6,403 bases of DNA. It comes from Candidatus Thorarchaeota archaeon. Lineage in GTDB: Archaea; Asgardarchaeota; Thorarchaeia; Thorarchaeales; Thorarchaeaceae. The stretch lies in assembly GCA_016840825.1 (NCBI GenBank), contig JAEORN010000298.1, forward strand, positions 1 to 6,403. The letters are read 5' to 3'. Made by a program: the position numbers and the translations under genes. The notes beneath the pieces are model-generated. The model was not told the DNA's origin, did not search any database, and worked only from the letters and a program-made list of their open reading frames with translations. This document shows, piece by piece, positions 1-4,844 of this stretch (positions are counted from its first letter, which is position 1; each line of letters starts with the position of its first letter).

Positions 1-33
1 CGGCAGACAGACAAGGAAGCACATCGTTCTTGA
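1..33 (+). CDS. 3' end of upstream permease reading frame, ending at an in-frame TGA (partial)
   Basis: Bases 1-30 are open in the same frame as the 37-684 gene and read RQTDKEAHRS, then TGA at 31-33. Many APC-family amino acid permeases have a charged cytoplasmic loop ending in a motif like RPFKVP just before the last two membrane helices. Reading through the stop gives R-S-stop-K-V-P, so the TGA sits where that motif has Phe. I infer that this is the permease body continuing into the next feature, not an unrelated gene. Only ten codons are visible, so the assignment depends on sequence left of the window. The other two frames give no comparable match. Confidence 0.45.
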   Translation, partial: RQTDKEAHRS

Positions 34-36
34 AAA

Positions 37-684
37 GTGCCGTTCACCTTTAAATTATCCATTAAGAAAAACACCTATGATATTCCACTTCCAAGTCTCC
101 TAGGAATAATCGCTTGTTCTTCAATATGGCTGCTAGTTGTAATTTTCCATCCTATGGGTCGACTTCTCGGTTTCAGTTGGACTGGAATTGGAATTCTAAT
201 TTATGTCATACATCGTCATAGAATTGGTAAGCCTTACTTCAGCCGCGATATTGGTAGCGGTATCAAACCGATGACATACAAGATGAATGCTCTTGTATTG
301 ATACGGCCTGAAGAAAGAGAAGAAATCGCTGAATCACTGATAGACAGTTTTGATACGAGATTCCGACTCACTCTGATGAGCGTAATCTCAACTGATAAAT
401 GGGATTTGCCACTCGCCACAGCAGACGAATATAAGAAACTAGCAAACCTAGACCTACGAAATATATCTACCGAACTCTCTGCCTCTGGATTCGAAACACG
501 CGCAGTCGTGCTTGTTGGTTCTGTGGAAAAGGTAGTAACTGAAGCCGCAATTTCTGATCAGTATGATTTTGTAATTGTCATACGTGGAAAATCGTTTAAG
601 AAAGGAAAACGTGAAAGCATTGACGATATGATTTCTCTTGTGTCAAGTGTTGCTCCTGGGAAACTCATGGTGGTGCGTAGATAA
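37..684 (+). CDS. C-terminal part of an APC-type amino acid permease fused to a USP-like domain
   Basis: The 215-residue product has two hydrophobic helices at about residues 21-37 and 43-59, joined by a short HPMGR turn. They resemble the last two helices of APC-superfamily amino acid permeases. After a basic stretch (HRHR, about 59-62), residues 84-215 form a soluble alpha/beta domain laid out like a UspA domain, with a first strand ALVLI, a second strand LTLMSVI and a last strand KLMVV. The classic G-x2-G-x9-G(S/T) ATP loop is not recognisable, so nucleotide binding is doubtful. Permease-USP fusions are known in archaea. The GTG at 37 has no convincing ribosome binding site and follows an in-frame TGA by one codon. 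It is therefore probably not the natural start: the gene likely begins outside the window and is interrupted, or is misread here. The stop codon overlaps the next start, indicating an operon. The transport substrate cannot be read from this fragment. Confidence 0.75.
   Translation: MPFTFKLSIKKNTYDIPLPSLLGIIACSSIWLLVVIFHPMGRLLGFSWTGIGILIYVIHRHRIGKPYFSRDIGSGIKPMTYKMNALVLIRPEEREEIAESLIDSFDTRFRLTLMSVISTDKWDLPLATADEYKKLANLDLRNISTELSASGFETRAVVLVGSVEKVVTEAAISDQYDFVIVIRGKSFKKGKRESIDDMISLVSSVAPGKLMVVRR
669..675 (+). promoter_or_regulatory. Shine-Dalgarno of the RAM-domain gene
   Basis: GGTGGTG lies inside the last codons of the permease gene, 8 bases before the ATG at 684. It matches the GGTG core complementary to archaeal 16S rRNA 3' ends and supports that start. 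Together with the TAATG stop/start overlap it suggests translational coupling. Confidence 0.6.
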
Positions 685-953
685 TGTCACAAATTCGTGT
701 GATTCTCAATATTACAATTGAATCAAGAGACCTTGATGAAGTATCTAAGACTCTTGCAGCATTGCCTGAAGTCTTAGATGTCTACGAGGTCACTGGTGAA
801 TCTGATATTGTTGCTATTGTGAAAGCAGATGATGTCATTGGCTTTAGAAATATGCTCAAGAACAAGATTCTGAAAATTGATGGTATTAAAACAACAGTAT
901 CTAGTGTGATTATGTATGTCCATAAGAAAGATGGAAAGATTGTAGACTATTAA
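684..953 (+). CDS. Stand-alone RAM (Lrp/AsnC C-terminal effector) domain protein
   Basis: This 89-residue protein consists only of the RAM ligand-binding domain of Lrp/AsnC regulators; the helix-turn-helix half is absent. The beta-alpha-beta-beta-alpha-beta plan is visible: strand RVILNITI, helix about 17-27, then LPEVLDVYEVTGESDIVAIVKADD at about 27-50 with the family's V-T-G-x-x-D signature, a second helix, and IDGIKTTVSSVIM as the last strand. In Lrp-type proteins this fold oligomerises and binds amino acids at subunit interfaces. Stand-alone versions are common in archaea and may act as small sensors or partners of full-length Lrp proteins. The ATG overlaps the TAA of the permease gene by one base and a USP gene follows 17 bases later. 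I infer that it senses an amino acid handled by the permease, either by touching the transporter tail or by pairing with a transcription factor encoded elsewhere. The ligand is unknown. Confidence 0.88.
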   Translation: MSQIRVILNITIESRDLDEVSKTLAALPEVLDVYEVTGESDIVAIVKADDVIGFRNMLKNKILKIDGIKTTVSSVIMYVHKKDGKIVDY

Positions 954-970
954 GAGGTAAAAGCTGGTCG

Positions 971-1402
971 GTGAATATGAGTGAAGATGCTGGTGTCCTG
1001 ATGCCCATATCAGGCATGATAGACTATTCTGACATGATAGCGGCAATGCTTCCCTTGCTACGATTCCAAACGACAGACCTTACATTACTCCACGTCATTG
1101 AAACTCCAATATCTACCCCTCTTGGTTCTGAGGGTATGGATGATGTTTTCAAAGAAGCTGAGAGCAGGATTGTTCCGATTCGAGACTGGCTCAATGGTCA
1201 GGGGTATTCTGCTGTAATCAAACTGGTTACAGCTCGACGGGTTGCTGATGCCATAGCTGAGGAGGCGAGTTCTGTAGATTATTCAATGATCTTTATGATG
1301 AAACGGCGAAAGAAAAAGGGTCTTCGTGGTCATTTGTCAAAGAGTGTTACAGAGTCTGTAATTCGCAATGTTGCTTGCCCGGTCGTGACTATTCTTGTCT
1401 AA
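971..1402 (+). CDS. Universal stress protein (UspA) family protein with modified ATP loop
   Basis: The 143-residue single-domain protein is close to the usual UspA length. Residues 8-43 (strand GVLMPIS, helix, strand LTLLHVIE) match the N-terminal half, and 105-143 match the C-terminal half: YSMIFMM, then GLRG at 117-120, then the helix and final strand CPVVTILV. Typical ATP-binding USPs carry G-x2-G-x9-G(S/T). Here G-L-R-G is present, but the later glycine-serine appears as Lys-Ser (124-125) within HLSKSVTESV. The loop is also preceded by a very basic run, KRRKKK (111-116). Nucleotide binding is therefore possible but not assured. GTG at 971 was kept because GAGGT at 954-958 lies 12 bases upstream; ATG at 977 is an alternative. 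The gene is third in the operon after the permease-USP and RAM genes, so it may add a second USP subunit that pairs with the permease tail. That role is inferred. Confidence 0.85.
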   Translation: MNMSEDAGVLMPISGMIDYSDMIAAMLPLLRFQTTDLTLLHVIETPISTPLGSEGMDDVFKEAESRIVPIRDWLNGQGYSAVIKLVTARRVADAIAEEASSVDYSMIFMMKRRKKKGLRGHLSKSVTESVIRNVACPVVTILV

Positions 1403-1423
1403 GATCGTTCATTGCATTGCCTG

Positions 1424-3094
1424 CTAGTCTGTGTAATGATTTACAATTGGCATTTTCCAGCCCATACCAAATGCTCTTTGACTGATCTTAATGCAGGGTG
1501 GCGCTTGCCATCTTTTGTACTCCGAACGCCTGATTCTTGTGTATACATCGTCGACAATATCCGCGGCATAACCCTTAGCAATCAACTGCTTCTTGCTGAG
1601 TCTGTGCTCAATAATATCATCTACCATTGGGCTGACGATATCAAAATCAAAGGGATCAAACTGGTCTGGCTTTAGTTCTGCTGATGGCTTCTTCCTAATT
1701 GTACTAGCTGGTATAATCTTCTTTCCAGTCCTTGAATTGATATACTCTGCAAGCTCGTAAACGTGTAGCTTGCTGACGTCTCCTATCGCACCAACTCCTC
1801 CAGTCATGTCTCCATATAGCGTACAATATCCCAGTGCCAGTTCTGTCTTGTTGCCTGTATTGAGCACGAGTATACGAAGATCCTTCAGTCTGTTAGAGAA
1901 ATCCATGAGCGAGGTCCCTCTGACTCTAGGTTGAATATTTTCATCGGCTACAGAATCATCTGCAGAAACATCAACATGAAAGAGCCCTCGCAACTCTTCA
2001 AGAGGGGCTCTCAATGATTCATGATATGCGTCCACGATTTCTTGAATTGAGAATTTCATATAATGTATACCAAGATTTTGAGCTAGCTGTTCAGCATCGT
2101 CCTTGCTATGGTTGCTTGAGAATCTAGATGGCATTGATACGCCGATCACATTCTCTGGACCCAGTGCATCAGCTGCAATACATGCTGTTACTGCTGAGTC
2201 TATTCCCCCACTTAGGCCAAGCACTGCACGCTCAAAACCCGTTTTTCTGAAATAATCGCGGATGCCAAGCGAGAGAGCATCAAACATCTCTTTTTGATGG
2301 TTGTATGGTGGCTTGATAATTTTCTTACCTAATCCATGGTCTGCATCCAACTCAATTGTTATCAAATCCTCTGTGAACGCCTTTCCATAGGCTATTAGTT
2401 TCCCTAAAGAATCAACACCAATACTCTGTCCATCAAACACTAGTTCATCCTGCCCTCCAACAAGATTACAAAGCAGGACTGGTACCTTGTTTTTTGTAGC
2501 CTTCGATTTTACTAGCTTCTCCCTCTGTGCCCCCTTACCCATGTGGAAAGGTGATGAAGATATATTGATGACAAGTTGTGCTCCTCGCTCAACAAGTAGG
2601 TCCGTTACTTTCGTTTCATAGTCTTCATCCCACAGGTCTTCACAGATTTCAACACCAAGAGTTATGCTCTGCCCTGCAACCACGACTTGGTGAGGAGCTA
2701 TCTCTTCTGGTTTTCCAGGTTCGAAGTATCTATCCTCGTCAAAAACATCGTATGTTGGCAATAATGTCTTCTTGATGATTGCGACGATTTTGCGATGTGA
2801 GATTAGTGCGGCACAGTTGTATGATCTCCATTTTTTGTCATAATCGACAAATCCTACTAACACTGTCAATTCATGGCAAGATCGAGATATCTCCTTGATA
2901 GCTGATTTGTTTGCTCTGATGAACTCCTTCTCATAGAGCAAATCTCGTGGTGGGTATCCTGTAACTGCAAGCTCGGGAAAGACAACAAGATGTGCTCCAG
3001 ATTCTCTTGCCTGTTCAATGTAGTTCTTGATTTTCTCAATGTTGCCGTTGAGATCACCAACTGTAGAGTTCATTTGAATTAGTGCAATCTTCAA
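1424..3094 (-). CDS. nadE: Glutamine-dependent NAD+ synthetase (nitrilase-type amidase fused to NAD synthetase)
   Basis: This cytoplasmic enzyme makes NAD+ from nicotinic acid adenine dinucleotide, ATP and glutamine, the last step of NAD biosynthesis. The 556-residue product has two domains. The N-terminal nitrilase-fold glutaminase (about 1-260) shows the Glu-Lys-Cys triad: Glu41 in FPELAVTGYPPRD, Lys109 in KKTLLPTYDVFDE and Cys151 in GVEICEDLW. The C-terminal ATP-pyrophosphatase synthetase (about 265-556) has the P-loop SGGIDS at 295-300, NTGNKTELALGY at about 412-423, the glycine-rich GDMTGGVGAIGDVSK at 428-441 and the RKKPSAELKPDQ substrate loop at about 467-478. Length and order match bacterial-type two-domain NadE. 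It starts with TTG at 3094, supported by GGTGAG six bases upstream; an in-frame TGA precedes it with no other usual start between. It is divergent from the alanine dehydrogenase gene and convergent with the USP gene, 21 bases away. All catalytic motifs are intact, so it is probably functional. Confidence 0.97.
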   Translation of the reverse strand: MKIALIQMNSTVGDLNGNIEKIKNYIEQARESGAHLVVFPELAVTGYPPRDLLYEKEFIRANKSAIKEISRSCHELTVLVGFVDYDKKWRSYNCAALISHRKIVAIIKKTLLPTYDVFDEDRYFEPGKPEEIAPHQVVVAGQSITLGVEICEDLWDEDYETKVTDLLVERGAQLVINISSSPFHMGKGAQREKLVKSKATKNKVPVLLCNLVGGQDELVFDGQSIGVDSLGKLIAYGKAFTEDLITIELDADHGLGKKIIKPPYNHQKEMFDALSLGIRDYFRKTGFERAVLGLSGGIDSAVTACIAADALGPENVIGVSMPSRFSSNHSKDDAEQLAQNLGIHYMKFSIQEIVDAYHESLRAPLEELRGLFHVDVSADDSVADENIQPRVRGTSLMDFSNRLKDLRILVLNTGNKTELALGYCTLYGDMTGGVGAIGDVSKLHVYELAEYINSRTGKKIIPASTIRKKPSAELKPDQFDPFDFDIVSPMVDDIIEHRLSKKQLIAKGYAADIVDDVYTRIRRSEYKRWQAPPCIKISQRAFGMGWKMPIVNHYTD

Positions 3095-3100
3095 GGACGT

Positions 3101-3106
3101 CTCACC
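3101..3106 (-). promoter_or_regulatory. Shine-Dalgarno of nadE, fixing a TTG start
   Basis: On the minus strand GGTGAG lies six bases before the TTG at 3094. It fits the anti-Shine-Dalgarno core and decides the start, since the frame holds no ATG or GTG between this TTG and the upstream stop codon. Confidence 0.65.
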
Positions 3107-3164
3107 ATCTTTTGGTTCGATTCACACGAGAAAAGAGTTTTGTGTCCTCCTCTTGTGACACGAG

Positions 3165-3181
3165 TTGCAGCATGCTTGCAA
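3165..3181. promoter_or_regulatory. Dyad TTGCA-N7-TGCAA in the divergent region (operator candidate)
   Basis: Five-base inverted arms, TTGCA (3165-3169) and TGCAA (3177-3181), flank seven bases containing GCATGC. The site lies between the divergent nadE and alanine dehydrogenase genes. The geometry would suit a dimeric helix-turn-helix regulator acting on either gene. Arms this short can arise by chance, so it is only a candidate. Confidence 0.3.
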
Positions 3182-3208
3182 TCAGAGGCAAAAGCTGCCG
3201 GAAAGACT

Positions 3209-3227
3209 CGAAGAATTAGTTATATCA
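3209..3227 (+). promoter_or_regulatory. Candidate archaeal promoter (BRE/TATA) of the alanine dehydrogenase gene
   Basis: CGAAGAA (3209-3215) followed by TTATATCA (3220-3227) resembles a BRE plus TATA box, though the gap between them is wider than ideal. The TATA centre is about 24 bases before the ATG at 3247, the usual TATA-to-transcription-start distance in archaea, so the message may be leaderless. No Shine-Dalgarno is visible before 3247, which agrees with this. I did not find an equally clear promoter for nadE on the other strand. Confidence 0.4.
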
Positions 3228-3246
3228 ATATGATTGGTTGTTGATA

Positions 3247-4281
3247 ATGAATTCTCGAGAAGATTCGAAAATATGGATGTGTTTGATATTGGATAATATT
3301 CTATTTCTATCCAAGTCCGAAGTCTATGAATGCTTGTCCATGAAAGACGCCATCGATGCCGTTCGAGTGGCATATTCTGCGTGTGCACAGGGTCGAGTTC
3401 AGATGCCCGTTGTCCAACACCTCGATGTCCATCAATACAATGGAGAGGTTGATATAAAATCTGGATTTATTGAGGATTTCAGGCTCATAGGAACAAAGAT
3501 TGCCTCTGGATTCTATGACAACATGAAGAAGGGATTGCCTCCTGGAATCGCAATCATTGTTCTCTTAGATTTGGAAACTAGTATGCCTTTGGCTATCATG
3601 GATGGGTCGCATATAACAGCCTACAGGACTGGAGCTGCTGGAGCTGTAGCTGCTGGCGCTCTTGCAAGGAGAAACTCAACACACGTAGGTATTCTTGGAG
3701 CTGGAACGCAGGGTCGCATGCAACTTATAGCCCTCAAAGAGCTGTTCGATATTCAATATGTGAAGATATGGGACATCGAACCGGACATGGCAAGAAGATA
3801 CTCAGATGAAATGTGTGAGGTTCTTTCTGTTGAAGTTAGTGTAGTTGACAAGCCTGAGATGGTTGTACCTGATGCAGATATTCTTGTTACAGCAACACCC
3901 TCAAGAAAAGCACTCATTCCGGTCAGCGCAATCCACGAAGGTCTCCACATCAATGCGATTGGTGCGGATGGACCAGGAAAACAAGAGCTAGATCCTCTCA
4001 TTATGACACGAGCTTCCAAGATTGTTGTTGATAGCTTGTCACAATGTATTCGTATTGGAGAGATTCAACACGCGATTAGTCAAGGATTGATTTGCAAAGA
4101 GGATGTTCATGCTGAGATTGGCGAGATTCTCAATAGTGATAAAGTCGGTAGAGAAAACGATTATGAAATTACAGTCTTTGATGCGACTGGAATTTCAGCT
4201 CAAGACATTGCAGCAGCGAAGATGGTTTATGATGAAGCCAGGAAGAGAGAGCTTGGAAAGATGATAAACTTACTACGATAG
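3247..4281 (+). CDS. Alanine dehydrogenase / ornithine cyclodeaminase (mu-crystallin) family NAD(P)-dependent enzyme
   Basis: The 344-residue product is a full-length member of the ornithine cyclodeaminase/mu-crystallin family, which oxidises or deaminates amino acids with NAD(P). From the ATG at 3247, visible family features are Lys84 (GTKIAS), TAYRTGA around Arg127, the Rossmann loop GAGTQG at 151-156 and the catalytic-type Asp241 in AIGADGPGKQELD. ITVFDATGISAQD follows at about 308-320. The GADGPGKQELD and VHAEIGE wording resembles, from memory, the NAD-dependent alanine dehydrogenase of Archaeoglobus more than ornithine cyclodeaminases, so alanine dehydrogenase (pyruvate plus ammonia to and from alanine) is favoured. 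Relatives also act as ketimine reductases. The start is uncertain: ATG 3247 fits a leaderless message, ATG 3277 is possible, and TTG 3289 would begin exactly where the family usually does (DNILFLSKSEV). Divergent from nadE; ends before a hairpin. Confidence 0.9.
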   Translation: MNSREDSKIWMCLILDNILFLSKSEVYECLSMKDAIDAVRVAYSACAQGRVQMPVVQHLDVHQYNGEVDIKSGFIEDFRLIGTKIASGFYDNMKKGLPPGIAIIVLLDLETSMPLAIMDGSHITAYRTGAAGAVAAGALARRNSTHVGILGAGTQGRMQLIALKELFDIQYVKIWDIEPDMARRYSDEMCEVLSVEVSVVDKPEMVVPDADILVTATPSRKALIPVSAIHEGLHINAIGADGPGKQELDPLIMTRASKIVVDSLSQCIRIGEIQHAISQGLICKEDVHAEIGEILNSDKVGRENDYEITVFDATGISAQDIAAAKMVYDEARKRELGKMINLLR

Positions 4282-4300
4282 CTTTGAAAAAAAGAAACAA

Positions 4301-4331
4301 GAAGCCCTGAATCATCAATATTCAGGACTTC
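4301..4331. terminator. Convergent hairpin terminator between alanine dehydrogenase and membrane protein genes
   Basis: Arms 4301-4312 (GAAGCCCTGAAT) and 4320-4331 (ATTCAGGACTTC) pair over 12 positions with one C-A mismatch around a 7-base loop. On the minus strand the hairpin is followed by a T-rich run, TTGTTTCTTTTTTTC (4300-4286), which suits termination of the membrane protein gene. On the plus strand only TATTCTTAC follows, so it is weaker for the dehydrogenase gene. Archaeal termination depends mainly on T-tracts, so the T-run may be the active part. Confidence 0.65.
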
Positions 4332-4359
4332 TATTCTTACAATTGAGATTCTGCTTATC

Positions 4360-4713
4360 TCACTTGAATGCAGCTCTTGTCGTTGGCATGAATAGGTAAA
4401 TCACGATGATTATGCTAATGGCCAACGATATGATGTTGTTAATGGGATCCATGATTCCTCCCAAGATACCTAGGATATTGATAATCAGAGTCCATAGCCA
4501 GGCCCAGGACTTCGTGTTCCATAGACCATAGAATAGGATGAGTCCGATTATACCAATTATCACAAATATCAATGAGAAAATCGCGCCAAAAATGGCAAAG
4601 ATGCCCAGTGGTAGCAAAGCAATCAGCACTATCAAACCTAACCCTAGGTATGCAAGTGCAGATAGAAGCTGCAAGACCGCCAAAATGACGATCCCCATTG
4701 GCTTACTTGACAT
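4360..4713 (-). CDS. Small four-helix integral membrane protein of unknown function
   Basis: The 117-residue protein is almost entirely hydrophobic. Predicted helices lie at about residues 7-35, 37-63, 69-88 and 92-108, with a positively charged end TTRAAFK. Between helices 2 and 3 is YGLWNTKSWAW, a pattern I have seen in small archaeal and bacterial membrane proteins without assigned function. I do not recognise an enzyme or transporter signature. The ATG at 4713 is chosen because GGAGG sits nine bases upstream; a GTG at 4734 in the same frame would lie over the palindrome and is less likely. The gene stands alone on its strand with its own BRE-TATA promoter and a palindrome near the predicted transcription start, so it is probably regulated individually. 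It ends at a hairpin with a T-tract. Membrane location is firm; function is unknown. Confidence 0.85.
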   Translation of the reverse strand: MSSKPMGIVILAVLQLLSALAYLGLGLIVLIALLPLGIFAIFGAIFSLIFVIIGIIGLILFYGLWNTKSWAWLWTLIINILGILGGIMDPINNIISLAISIIIVIYLFMPTTRAAFK

Positions 4714-4722
4714 GTGGTCTTT

Positions 4723-4727
4723 CCTCC
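4723..4727 (-). promoter_or_regulatory. Shine-Dalgarno of the small membrane protein gene
   Basis: GGAGG on the minus strand, nine bases before the ATG at 4713. It selects that ATG over the in-frame GTG at 4734. Confidence 0.75.
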
Positions 4728-4730
4728 AAA

Positions 4731-4748
4731 CCACAACGGGCGTTGTGG
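4731..4748. promoter_or_regulatory. 18-base palindrome CCACAACG-GG-CGTTGTGG, operator candidate
   Basis: Two perfect 8-base arms (4731-4738 and 4741-4748) flank GG. On the minus strand the site starts four bases after the TATA-like box and reaches about the expected transcription start, a typical position for an archaeal repressor that blocks RNA polymerase recruitment. It could instead form a stem at the very 5' end of the message if transcription starts earlier. The cognate regulator is not identifiable here. Confidence 0.55.
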
Positions 4749-4752
4749 AAGC

Positions 4753-4766
4753 TTATTTAATTCGCA
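4753..4766 (-). promoter_or_regulatory. BRE-TATA promoter of the small membrane protein gene
   Basis: On the minus strand TGCGAA (4766-4761) is directly followed by TTAAATAA (4760-4753), a good match to an archaeal BRE plus TATA box. A start 24-26 bases downstream would fall near 4731, giving a leader of about 18 bases that contains the GGAGG ribosome binding site. Confidence 0.6.
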
Positions 4767-4844
4767 TCCCTCTAATAAGACTGATGGGTATATCATCCAC
4801 GATTATTTCTAGACTAATATGAGATTATGAACAAAATCCAAATC

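Noticed and set aside
561..583. GTATGA-N11-TCATAC inverted repeat resembling NikR half-sites, with nikR in the same window.
   Set aside because: The known E. coli NikR operator has a 16-base spacer. This one has 11, which changes the helical phase, and it lies inside the coding sequence of the permease tail (QYDFVIVIR), far from any start.
1432..1445. TGTAA-TGAT-TTACA hairpin near the nadE stop codon, a possible terminator for the convergent USP and nadE genes.
   Set aside because: The stem is only five AT-rich pairs, it lies within nadE coding sequence and no T-tract follows on either strand.
1412..1675. Open plus-strand frame of 87 codons starting just after the USP gene.
   Set aside because: It is antisense to the conserved C-terminal end of nadE and its product has no recognisable domain.
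2578..2775. Open plus-strand frame of 65 codons opposite nadE, and similar frames opposite the alanine dehydrogenase and membrane protein genes.
   Set aside because: They lie entirely antisense to well-conserved genes, have no ribosome binding site I can support and give low-complexity products without family features.
3142..3161. GTGTC...GACAC inverted repeat in the nadE upstream region as a possible leader structure or riboswitch.
   Set aside because: Five pairs with a ten-base loop and no further conserved helices; there is no support for a riboswitch.
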